NCBI GenBank assembly: GCA_037389465.1
Contig: JAZARR010000214.1
Location: forward strand, 1,240,001-1,304,000
DNA length: 64,000 nucleotides
Reading direction: 5' to 3'
Source: Baylisascaris procyonis
Taxonomy: Eukaryota; Nematoda; Chromadorea; Rhabditida; Ascarididae
The position numbers and the translations under genes are program-made. Below the pieces are notes generated by a model that saw only the letters and a program-made list of their open reading frames with translations, searched no databases and had not been told where the DNA came from. Shown here in pieces: positions 54,201 through 64,000 of the stretch. The number at the start of each line of letters is the position of its first letter. Within the stretch, counting starts at the first letter, position 1.

Positions 54201-57200
54201 ACTGAAAATCTGGTCAGCGTTTTTTCGCCACGCGATTCCTTTAATAGCATTCTTTTCAAAACAAAATGTGTTCTTTCAGGACGCATTTATCTTGGATGCT
54301 GGTAGAGGTGGAATCTATGTTTGGGTTGGCAAGGGATGTACGATGGACGAACGCAAAAAAGCGATGCAATGGGCACAAGAATATCTCAAGAAAGAGGTTT
54401 ATCTTAAATCGAAATACTGGCTCATTTGCATTATCGTTAAAATTTAAAAGCGTTCTTGTCCAGTTTTTACCGGTAGAAGTTTGTTGAATACTAAGAATGT
54501 TTGTTGCAAATATGCTTTTTTGCTTTAACTTCCAAGTAGAAAAGTTTCGAGCGGTTGTGCCCTTTGTGACTGAGAATGTTGCCAATAGTTTGCTCATTTT
54601 GCAATACTTTGAAGGTTTTCGTATTTAGAACGGCGATATTTCTGTTGCGCTAGTCTCTTATCCATTTAGTTCGTCAACGCGAATTCAGAATGGCTGTTCA
54701 ATTGAGAACGAATGTTCTTCTTTCCAATATAACCTTTCCAGTGATAAAGAAATGAATCATAATAGCGCTCCAAGTTACTTCGCTCTTATAACAGAAAGGC
54801 AATGTTAATACATTCAACAGTCGAGTAACCCAACCGCTCATTTGCATATCGGCCTATTTGTTGGATAGTTTTATATATCTGGGAAATACATTTAGATTAA
54901 TACACTTCATAGGTTCACCAAATGTTGAAATCTTTCAATAAAATTCGAAGCAACTTATGAACATTCAAGTATGGCTGAAAGTTTATATTTATTTTGCAAC
55001 CGATTGGGCTGGAGTAATATATTTTCTAAACGGTTCGCTTGAACGAACTGTTCATTCCAATTATGAGTTTATCACTGACCAAATTATTGTTGCATTGGAT
55101 CAAATTAATGGGCAAGTTATTGATATTATTAAATATCAAATCAAATTATTCATATCAAATTCGAATTAGCGATCTTGTCAGATTATTATCCCATTTTTTG
55201 CACTATATATTTGTAATTCAAAAACATCGTTTTATTAAGAACAAGCCAAGTTATACACAAGTCGTTCGTGTTCTCGAAGGTGCTGAACCAGTGATATTCA
55301 CGCAGTGGGCGAGCAATTGGGAGCGCGGTGCAAAAGTACCGAATTTTAAGCCAAGATTATATCAGTGCAGTGACGAAAGTGGACATTTGGTTGTCGAAGA
55401 GATTGCTAAATTCACACAAGAGGTGAACGTTTATTGCGATTACACTTCTTTTCTGTACGATGGTACAAATTCTTTCTCATACGGTGTTAATTTATGCAAG
55501 CAACGTTATTAGCTTTTTATTACTTACAACGGACTTTTACTCCAATAAGTAACCGTGAAACGGTTTTAGCTGTGTGGTCGGGTCGTAGCTGTGACAACGA
55601 AGAAATAATTTTTTGCATCGAAGACAAGTGGAACAAGCTCTTTTGATTTTAAGAAAAAATAAGCACGTTTTTCTTCCTTCAGTGAATATTTGGAGCGAAG
55701 AGGCAGACGGTTCAGATCGTCTTTCCAAATTGAAGGGTAATATATTACATGGCTAAGTTCATATTACTAGTTGGTTTCCAGTATTGTTTTCAAAGAAATT
55801 TGCTGGGAGCAATGATGACCTTTGTGCACTGACCAAATTTTGCACGTTCAAAGATGGCGAATTCCGGTACTCAAAGAAATAAATCGCAAAAGTAATGACC
55901 AGATTTCGGTGTGAAGTAGTGACCTTCAAGTTGCAAATTTGCGCATTAACGTATGGGAAGGAAATTGAATAAGTTTTAAAGGATCTCGATGGCGATGATG
56001 TTATGATTCTGGATGCACTGAATACTATTTATGTTTGGATTGGAACGAACGCGAATCCGAATGAAAAAAAGCACGCTCTACGAACAGCACAGGTATGCCT
56101 ATTACCTCCCTTTACAAAGATTTTTTAAAAAATAAGCATTCAGGGAATTAAAGGTTGCCTCTGTGACAACAAGGGAAATGCGCATAATTCACGAAATATT
56201 CTTGGTAAAACTTTGCAACGCACTTTCACCATGTCAATTCGAACATTTTGACATGCATTCAGTTTTCCCTAACTAGTGATCGGATTGAACATGTAGCAGC
56301 CTTTTCTCACCGTCGCAAAATGATTAGCACTCTCCTAACTTATTGCCTTAAGCTTCAAAAAAGCATTCTCGATCATCTTACGCTATTTTTCGGTTGCAAG
56401 AAAGTACGCTTTCCACCAGGGAAAGATTCCTTATTGAAGGAAATATTAAGCCCCCCCCCCACCCTCTTCTTCTCCGCCACTGGCTGCAAACTGCCCACAG
56501 TATGGCTAAAATAAAAGTATTTTCTGCATTTTATCAGTGCAATAAACTATTTTTAAAATCCACTCCGATCAATTTGTCATAACCAACTTGAAGATGAAAA
56601 CTCAAAGGCACATTTTGAACGCTGCAGTGAATTGGTTTTTGTAGAAATATTTGGAGACGGATTCCATCCCAAGACATAAGCCGAGTGTCGAAACCATTTA
56701 CCAAGGAGAAGAGACACCCGGTTTCAAGAAACTCTTCAAAAGCTGGGATGATACACTTTTCGATCCGGTAAGTCTGCTAAAACTTGTTGCATCAACAATG
56801 TACCCTGTGCCCGCCATAACCTCTATCCGCACGTGATACATACGGGTTGTATGAAAGGAAGACACGAAACATGATACATCATGTGTGAATGAGCATCGAT
56901 GAGAAGGAGACAACGATGGGATGCGTTAAGTATGACCTTCTACATTCGTTTTGCATAAATGATTGCTAGCTGTCTGCCATCTTTGTAAAGAAATTATGTA
57001 GCGACAGCATGGACTGCCGAGTAGGATCACTTTGAATAGTAATTGAAGTTGCTATATTCACATATAGTTATGAAACCTATCTAGAGAAGTAGCTTACAGC
57101 TACAAATTTACCACTGAAAAAGAACGCCTCTTCTTTCGATATCTCTACATGGCTGTATGTCAAGTAGTCGGTGCATGACATATTTCACGTTGCTCTTGAT

Positions 57201-57718
57201 CAAGACAGATACAATTAACGTCATTCCCATTTCGCACTTTGGAAGAGTATGCTTAGCCTACAAGAGTTTATCTTCTCTATAAAGGCCGAAACTTGGTGAA
57301 AACCATTTGTTCGTATAAATGCCAACTTGCCAAAACATGCGTTTCATAGTTTGAAAGCAAATATAACAAGAAAAATTCAATCGCGTTCGGTGGCTCATGA
57401 AGATGCAACAGGTTTGAAAGGATGTGGAAAATATGTGTTTTCCCTTGCCCAGCGATCTTTTTCAAACAACATTTTTAAACAACATTCAGGCAACAGCGGC
57501 GCTATTATAGATAATCACTCCAAAGAATAGAGAACGATGAAAGATATGCCCTCCCATTTCGTTTTGCATTCATTTCGTAGAAAAGTTGAATGTTGTGATT
57601 ACTATAGATTACACTTGATACCGGTAGATGGATTTCTCGATATTAATCAATGAAAGAAACTTTTCAGGAAACGCGATCGTTCGAAAATATGAGGAAGCTG
57701 TTGTTCTCTAATCTATGA
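45211..57718 (+). CDS. gsnl-1-like: Gelsolin-like actin-severing protein, tandem copy C
   Basis: The 478-aa product should sever and cap actin filaments under Ca2+ control, like C. elegans GSNL-1. Exons: 45211-45285, 45859-45933, 46284-46340, 47020-47097, 47413-47465, 48061-48175, 48716-48826, 49903-49969, 50918-51059, 52344-52422, 54280-54396, 55240-55422, 55982-56092, 56645-56767, 57668-57718. G1 (about 10-125): [25 protein letters not shown] (Asn where A and B have Lys), FLSYFKDG. G2 (130-215): [20 protein letters not shown]. The linker exon 9 has one codon more than in A and B. G3 (259-370): [20 protein letters not shown]. The last domain (371-462): [33 protein letters not shown]; it matches G6 best. 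The tail [15 protein letters not shown] resembles the latch helix. Introns 1 and 2 have weak GTTCGT donors. Intron 10 (1857 nt) is the longest. Confidence 0.92.
46404..46434. repeat. 11-bp perfect inverted repeat (copy C intron 3)
   Basis: GATAAACAGTG, a 9-nt loop and CACTGTTTATC form a perfect hairpin. A GATAAGCT-like motif flanks both sides (about 46390 and 46440). Confidence 0.85.
48034..48060 (+). promoter_or_regulatory. Hairpin over the exon 6 splice acceptor of copy C
   Basis: CTGCAATTC (48034-48042), a 9-nt loop and GAATTGCAG (48052-48060) form a perfect 9-bp stem. The 3' arm is the splice acceptor itself: its final AG at 48059-48060 is the intron 5/exon 6 border. Copies A and B have a TTTAAG acceptor there without this stem. 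If it forms in the pre-mRNA it could mask the 3' splice site. Confidence 0.6.
51060..54279. other. Copy C introns 9 and 10 (with exon 10 between)
   Basis: Intron 9 (51060-52343) and intron 10 (52423-54279) flank exon 10 (52344-52422). Apart from that exon I see no gene, repeat array or recognisable mobile element. Elsewhere in copy C, intron 13 contains a run of ten C at 56451-56460. Confidence 0.45.
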
Positions 57719-57804
57719 TTATAGCGCTTTGCGTAAGCAGAATTAATCCATCTCTTTCATTATTTTTATGCACATTTCATATCGTCGATGAAGTAAGATG
57801 TCCT

Positions 57805-57810
57805 AATAAA
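57805..57810 (+). terminator. Poly(A) signal, copy C
   Basis: AATAAA lies 87 nt after the copy C stop codon, almost the same distance as in copy B. Confidence 0.55.
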
Positions 57811-57982
57811 TGTGATATTTTTTGTTATGAGCGGCCTACTTGGAAAGATGACTCAATATCTGATGATCGATGCCGTAACAGCAGAGAAAACGTTTAAGAA
57901 TACCCTTATAACAGTACCCTGGACTGATCCGCCGAAACAAACTTTTAAGTTTGCACGTCAAAAACGGCTTTCAAAGGCACTA

Positions 57983-58048
57983 TGAGGAAGTCAGCAACCG
58001 GAACATTGAGTGGACTGTTCCAGTCAATGTTTTTTGCCGACTTCCTCA
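57983..58048. repeat. 66-nt imperfect hairpin downstream of copy C
   Basis: The left arm (57983-58009) and right arm (58024-58048) are nearly perfect reverse complements: GAGGAAGTC pairs with GACTTCCTC and AACATTGA with TCAATGTT, with a small internal mismatch between them. The 14-nt loop contains a further TGGA/TCCA pairing. The length and shape would suit a microRNA precursor, but it could equally be a miniature inverted-repeat element. Confidence 0.6.
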
Positions 58049-59969
58049 CGCACCTCCGATTCGGTTCTTCGACGGGAAAATCACGTTCTTAATACATACA
58101 TAATAACAGCACTCATCTACAATAACAGCACTCGTTCACATTCAGCGACAAGAATAATCGATGTTAGTGTAAACATGTGGCACTGTTCATGATGTGGATG
58201 TATTGAGATCTAATCCCTCTCGCTAGAGTTACTCAAGTCCAACTTGGTTTCTAGTCAGCAACTTGTCTTTTGAGCCTGTGACAAATTAACAGAAATGAAA
58301 CTTCTTTTCTACCAAAAAAATCGCAGAATTCATTCATTAAGCCAATTTTGAGTATGAAATGTGAAAAAGCAATAAAATTCGAAACCTTATTGGAAAGAGT
58401 GTGGTAGCAGAACATGTGTGAGGTAATAAACTTCGAAGCGATATGAATTGTTTTTTTTATTCGTCAATAAACCTCAAATGTAGATGTGCGAAAGGAAAAA
58501 TCTAAAGCTATTTGCGAGCTATTTGCAGTTTCAGTATGTGTAAGCAATTTGCAGACAACATCAAAAATTTGCCGCCTGCGATATGATTCCGTATCGACTT
58601 CTAAATGGTGCAAAAAAAAACTAATGTTTTCATCGAATGCTAAATATCATTCAGATATTCCGCAGGGTAAATGCCACGCTTCATATAACAAATTCTGCCA
58701 TACATGCGCCTTCTCGTTCTCCTTCCCCTTCCCTCCTCCCCTGCTCCTTTGCCGTATTATACGGTATGTTTTTATGGACTTTGAATGATGGAACTGAAGA
58801 TTTGAGTATGAAAACATGCCCCCCCCCCCCCTCACCCGTTTAAAATGGCACTTGAATTGTTTAGAACTTTCAGCCAAAGGATTTAGAGCCGCCAATTTTA
58901 TATTATCTGTGCTAGAGCATAATCGCTTGAAGTATCATCGTAGAGATTACATTACACCTTGTTGTATCATTCTTGAGTATTGTATTCAAGTTTCATAACC
59001 GCATCTCTGCTAGGATATTAAGCTTACTTATAAGCTTCAAAAAGATTTCACCCATATCGGCTCCTGCAGAACCTTTTAGGGAGATTATCGGACTTTCTTC
59101 AAGGCATTTAATTTACAATCATTCGCAATCTTATCATTGCTTTCTATTGCAATAACGTTCGCAAACGCTGAGCCAAGAGCGCGCCGAGTACACAAGTTGC
59201 ACTTTGCGTGCAAAACGGCCATCCTGAACCGTGTGTTCAACAACTTGCACTTCAGAGGTATTGGGTGGGGTTCGAATCAACTGCCGGAAAGTCATTCGCG
59301 CGGAAACTCGTCTACTTTCATAAACCGCATTGCGTTCTTTGATTTGCATTCCATTTCCGATTTATTGTACTGAATAATGTGTATGCACTTTATATCATAC
59401 CTAAGAATTAGGTTATGTGAATACAGTTGAACCTTGTGACTTCGATTGTAGCTATATTCGCATACATGTTTTCTCGTTTTCACTAACGTTTCATAGATCA
59501 GTTATCGAAATTATGCGATCACAATCAAATCTTTGACAAAAAATGTTGGCAGTTAGATTCTTCAAATCTTTTCTTTCAGTAATTATGTGAGCAGATCCTC
59601 CCAACAACGCTCCACAATCTTATACCAAATGGGCATGAGCAATAAGAAATTTCATGATTCAGAAGCAATCGAAGCTTCTTTTCAACATTCTGATTGACCA
59701 AACAGATGGTTGTTTTTGCCTTTAAGGATAACAGCTACCATTAAGGACTTCAAGATCATTCAAAAAAAAAAAAAAATCATCTACGACTTGTGCTGACTAA
59801 TGTCAGAATAAAGTATGGACTGATATCCGATATTTAAGAGCAGTATTCCTGAAGCAATATTAATGAATTGACTAAAACTGAATTTTACATTCTTGAAGGA
59901 AATGAGCGATAGAAAATCAAGCACTGTTCTGAGTAGTCTCGTTGAAGCCTTTTCACCTCTTCATATTAA
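58049..59969. other. No gene recognised
   Basis: The stretch contains a run of 13 C at 58819-58831 and a GC-richer patch at about 59165-59330. That patch has open frames on both strands (59134-59349 on -, 59137-59373 on +) without a recognisable domain. The sequence GGTTCGAATC at about 59270 resembles a tRNA T-loop, but no tRNA fold surrounds it. Confidence 0.4.
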
Positions 59970-60211
59970 ATAAGAGAAATTACAAGTCTACAAGCTATAA
60001 AACTTCTCCGGACCAGAAGACGCTTAGATAGAGAGGTGTTGCCTTGCTTAATCGGCGATGTCGCCCACATGTGGAGCGAAATATTGCTTCCTAGAGTTCC
60101 CTATGTTGAGCATGAGGCACATGTTCCTATTGCTGTCGACGAAATACATGAAGAAAACATAAAATGGTGGTCAAAACAACCGCTTTTCTGCTTACTTCAC
60201 TAGACACTGTT
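59970..60211 (+). CDS. Isolated exon-like segment of an unidentified protein
   Basis: A + strand frame open from about 59970 to a stop at 60211 is unusually protein-like: it reads DREVLPCLIGDVAHMWSEIL, then LPRVPYVEHEAHVPIAVDEI and HEENIKWWSK. Acidic and aromatic residues and a Trp-Trp-Ser-Lys run are spaced as in a conserved folded segment. Possible acceptors are AG at 59994 or at about 60016. A GT after AAATG (about 60160) would be a natural donor in phase 2, with a pyrimidine-rich acceptor ending TTTAG near 60244. I do not recognise the family with confidence; WWSK motifs occur in ferlins, but that is a weak clue. No start codon context was found, so it may be an internal exon or a gene fragment. 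Confidence 0.35.
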
Positions 60212-61586
60212 TCGTGCTCTCTCTCTAGTTCTCTGTCCTCTTTAGGGGCGACCAGGCGTCCATCCTCTCTGCCTGGCTATGTGTTCAGCATGCTCGACAT
60301 CTCTGCGGCCGATGATGTTTTGTCTACCACAGTGAATAATCCAATGATGCAAAATTTCATGCTGAGGCTGGATGAATACTAAAGTTTTGTGTGAGGTACC
60401 AGTATTGTTGGATGATGCGGGAAGGGCTAGCTGATGGGTAGTGTGGAATTTGGGAGTAGGTTTTCTTGCCAATAGTCAATGAAATTCACTCTATATTGAG
60501 CGACAACGAAACGATCAGTCAGTAAAAAATGGTGGATCGTTGAATTCATCAGCCAGTGGTACCACAAGCCAAATTTTTGGCTGCCGTTATACTTCCTTCA
60601 TAGATATATGTATGGATTTCTGGCAGTACTAGCCTTGTTGATGGCATATCTCAGATTAACCAAATAACGTTTTCATGAGTCCATTTTGTCGATTTCCACT
60701 TGTTCCTGAAAAGAGATGGAAATCAATTTCAGGCTTTATCGTTTTGGAAAAGAGGCTTTGTCCAATGAAGAGGCATGTTTTCAACAAGAGAAGGGAAAAT
60801 AATTTAATGTTTCGCAACTTGTTTCTTTTTATTCTATTATCTCCTGAAATCACTAGTCAAATGTCATTATACTTGTGCGCCTAACGAGGTACTGAAAAGT
60901 CGTTAATGACTTTCTTTACTGTGGGAAGATTTCCGCATTTTTAAATGAGTGTCTCTAAAGTTGCTATGAGCTATTTTGAGGATGAGATCAGTGTCAAGAA
61001 GGGCTTCAAAGGGAGCTGTATTCGGAGAAATATGCCAATTTTCTTTTATGTTGATTTCGGCATATTTGTCACACTTGCTAAGTTAATGTGCCGCTTCCAC
61101 TCCCACTTTCTTCAACTTGCGCACTTCATTTTCGTTTAGCTTGCGATATGTGAGACTACAAGAGTTTGAACAGTTTGCCGGAGACCTTGAAATAACACAT
61201 GCTGGTTTTTGTAACTCACCTTAATTTTTCTGCATAAATAAATAATTGTAAAGCGAACAGGGAAGGGGTGAGGGGGGTCATTTAGATTATAACCACCGGG
61301 CTTTCATCAACGCAGGTTTCCCGATTCATGAGTTCAGACTATCGGACAGGCAAGCACGCGATGTACACCGTATACCACACACAAACATATGCTAACAAAA
61401 GTGTACGCTGCAACGTAGCACTTTTTCGCAAAAAACATGAAAGAAAGTGCTCAGAAAAAAGACTATCCAATCCCCAAACCTTTTTCCCTAACTTGCGTAT
61501 TTTGCGCACTCGCTGAAATCGACTTATTAAGATCTTAAATATTCGAACACATGATTTTACCAACGCATATATATATAAATAAATAA

Positions 61587-61636
<50 letters not shown>

Positions 61637-63817
61637 TTGTTGATTTATTTATTCATATATTTGCGTATTTATTTATTTATATATTTGTTTATGTCGCAGT
61701 TCACAGTAAATGCCACGGTTCACAATGTCACAGTGTTTATAGAATGCATCACAGCCCTAAACGAACTCAAAAAATCAAAATTGGCATCGTTAGTGCAACA
61801 GATGCGTTTAACTTCACTGTTTTCTTGCGTCACAAATTTTCACACGCCCTTCCTATGCCAATACTTTTGCTTGATAATCAAACTCCTTTTCGCACTCCAC
61901 CTCCCCTTTTTCATGCAAACATGGCTTATTCCATTCGATGACTGTTTTACTACCTGTTTGCGAACTATCTTTTATTCATCTTTATCAATTTTGATTATCA
62001 TTGGTGTTTAGTCGGGCCATGCGTATCGCTGTGATAACGCTTAGGAAACCCATTCCTCCTTAAACCGGGACAATTTAACATTTTGCTCTATGGATAAGGA
62101 CATCGTGATTTGATAAATGAGACTTGACTTCAGCGGAGGAAGAGAGAGGCGTTTTTATTTTCATATCAGTTCGCCCTTCTGACGAGTGAAAGATTTTGCG
62201 CGGCAGACTATAAAGCTCATGTCCAGCTAACATTGTGAATCTAGCTCTTCTATCATATAAATTGATGCCTTTGAATTACCAGCAACAACTTCAAGATATT
62301 CATCCACACATAAGCAAGTCGTTTCCACATACGTTCTTAGAAAATATGCAAAAACATTCGATATGCACGAAGCATTTCATTCTGTGTACAACTTTTAAGC
62401 TTCCATTTCATTCATTGCCGTAGGCGAAGTTGGTGGTGGTTTGTAGGACTAGGCGTGTGCAGAATAGTATTCACTGGTGAGTTCCATTCGGATATATTCG
62501 CCTAAATCATTCTACATAGCCATTTTGCAGTTATTTTGTGTGGCAATCCCTTTTAGCAAGGCGAATCTCCTTCGCAAATTATAAAACGTTTATGCAGATA
62601 AATCGGTTGCATGATCTGGAAAAATAAGGTGCGGAGGCATCATTTTTGCTCGCTCCCATTGATAGAAAATATAGAAGAGAAACCACTTTGGTTGTTTACA
62701 CGGGCTTGAAACCGCGGAATTCTCAATGGTCATGAATGTGAGCTCGATATTCAAATATTATAAATTTTCATGTGAACATGTTATAGACTAATTTATGTTA
62801 GACGAGGACCTGAAATTTCTATTTTCAATCTCTCGTTGAACAGTAAGTCTCCATAGAGTAGAAAATTCATTTGCACACAGTGTCTATCAGGTCCTGCTGA
62901 AACTTTAGAAAAGTCGAAAATGGATGAAAAAAGGTCCTGAATAAAGGATAACTCCTTGAAGTTAAGAGAGCTTATTAAACACTTCTAACAGAAAACCTTG
63001 AAAGGGCTCTTTTGGGTAAATGATCCTTCAGGTAGGACCTGAAAAAACAAAGGACTAGGCTTTTCATCCAGTAAGGGCCATTTGCTCTTTGACGACATTA
63101 AGGTATTTGAGAATTGCCATGTAAGCAGCAAGTTCATCGGTTTGTTCTTTGAGAGCGCAGACATTAACAACTTATCTTAAGAGTACAATTGGCGCTTTTT
63201 TTCAGTTTGGTGGGGATGGTGCGACTAAAAGTTGCAAAAATATGGACCCGCAAAATGCGCCTTCATTGGAACGATGTATTGGCTCATTTCGGTTGCACGA
63301 CATGCGTTATCCTCACTGTTACAACTATTCGGATCGTACTGTTCGTTATCCTTCAGTATTTGTTGTTCATGCTTCTGCAACTTTTGCACAAGTTCATGTT
63401 CAATTTCAAATATTCTGCCTAAGGCATAAGCGATGTCTCAAAAAATGCTTTCAAAGTTATGTATTTTTAGCAAAATAAGCATAAACGCTCACTTCTTACC
63501 TCCGTATTCCATTATATATTTCAAAAGTGCATATATTTTGTAAAGTTCATGTCGAAATTATGTGCAATTTGGTGTTAATAGCAAAATGTGGCTACAATTT
63601 ACAAACTGTGCAGTTGAATAAAAGAAATGTTCAACAAAGTTATAGTGAATATGCTGCCGTCTACCAGTTGGAGATTGGATAATTCTCTTCACAATATATC
63701 TCACTAAATGAAACACCCCTCTAGGGAAAAACTAGTTGAATAAAGACTCCATCAACTGCTATTCTATATCATCCATCATCCTCATACCTATCAGTGCAGG
63801 TCATGTATCATTTTCAG
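60212..63817. other. No further gene recognised
   Basis: Apart from the AT-rich simple repeat near 61.6 kb, nothing definite was found. If the segments near 60.1 kb and 63.9 kb belong to one + strand gene, this stretch would be intronic. Confidence 0.35.
61566..61690. repeat. AT-rich simple repeat
   Basis: A pure AT run (about 61591-61635) is flanked on the left by AAAT repeats and on the right by TTAT repeats interrupted by short unique sequence. The two flanks are mutually complementary, so the block could fold back on itself. Confidence 0.9.
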
Positions 63818-63935
63818 GAGCGGTAGTGCCTTCGTGGGAGCACTCTTATACCGAATATATTTCTTTGGAGTGGTCAATGATGCGGCAGCGCGAGTGTTTG
63901 ATAGTGGTGGGAAAGCATCAAGATCGTCCAGAATT
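63818..63935 (+). CDS. Exon-like segment of an unidentified gene at the right edge
   Basis: A 118-nt open segment is bounded by a strong acceptor (TATCATTTTCAG) and a consensus donor (GAATT followed by GTAAGT), entering in phase 1 and leaving in phase 2. It encodes AVVPSWEHSYTEYISLEWSM, then MRQRECLIVVGKHQDRPEL. The splice signals are better than chance and the translation is protein-like, but I do not recognise the family. The gene would continue past the right end of the window and might include the segment near 60.1 kb. Confidence 0.42.
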
Positions 63936-64000
63936 GTAAGTTAGTAAAATTTTTAATTGAGAAAATGTTATTCCTCTCTTAGCGTTTACAAAAATGTCTG

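Noticed and set aside
55039..55512. A 157-codon + strand open frame covering exon 12 of copy C
   Set aside because: Only 55240-55422 is coding by splice signals and by comparison with copies A and B; the flanks are intron that happens to stay open.
59255..59290. Possible tRNA, from a GGTTCGAATC T-loop-like sequence
   Set aside because: The T-stem does not pair, and no acceptor stem, D-arm or anticodon arm can be drawn around it.
60242..60472. A - strand frame with QRGWTPGRP resembling the RRxGRPK end of some LINE proteins
   Set aside because: The match is limited to a few residues, with no other LINE-like sequence before it; it is too short to support an element.

Overview
This is eukaryotic, AT-rich DNA that looks like a nematode genome. 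Genes are cut into small exons of about 45-190 nt. Introns end in TTTCAG or TTTAAG, and many are 300-3600 nt long. The four-domain gelsolin encoded here matches the length (about 475 aa) and layout of the Caenorhabditis elegans gelsolin-like protein GSNL-1. Long, repeat-strewn introns and LINE debris point to a parasitic strongylid (hookworm-like) rather than Caenorhabditis, but the species cannot be fixed from this window.

The core of the window is three complete gelsolin-like genes in tandem on the + strand: copy A (11001-24160, 470 aa), copy B (27948-39362, 474 aa) and copy C (45211-57718, 478 aa). I rebuilt each by hand. All three have 15 coding exons, and all 14 intron positions and phases are identical, so they arose by tandem duplication of a whole gene. 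The encoded order is G1-G2-acidic linker-G3-last domain. The last domain resembles G6 of six-domain gelsolins and is followed by a short tail like the C-terminal latch helix of vertebrate gelsolin. Copy A is the most divergent: two consecutive introns start with GC instead of GT, its tail is cut short, and no nearby poly(A) signal is visible.

Between copies A and B, on the - strand, three exon-like segments (27772-26389) join into a small P-loop NTPase-like reading frame whose Walker A lysine is replaced by asparagine. It lies head to head with copy B, 175 bp away. Left of copy A (1-10980) I see no convincing gene, only a Gln-rich, gag-like fragment on the - strand near 8.5-8.85 kb. Copy A introns hold mobile-element debris: a fragment of a widespread invertebrate transposon-associated protein family in intron 2 and the 3' end of a LINE in intron 5. 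Copy B introns hold a 37-bp palindromic minisatellite and a 46-bp perfect AT palindrome. Copy C has a hairpin over the exon 6 splice acceptor.

Right of copy C (57719-64000) there is a 66-nt hairpin, an AT-rich simple repeat and two isolated exon-like + strand segments near 60.1 and 63.9 kb. These may belong to a further gene that runs out of the window. No rRNA, tRNA or CRISPR was seen. All identifications come from reading translations and splice signals by eye; no database search or transcript data were available.
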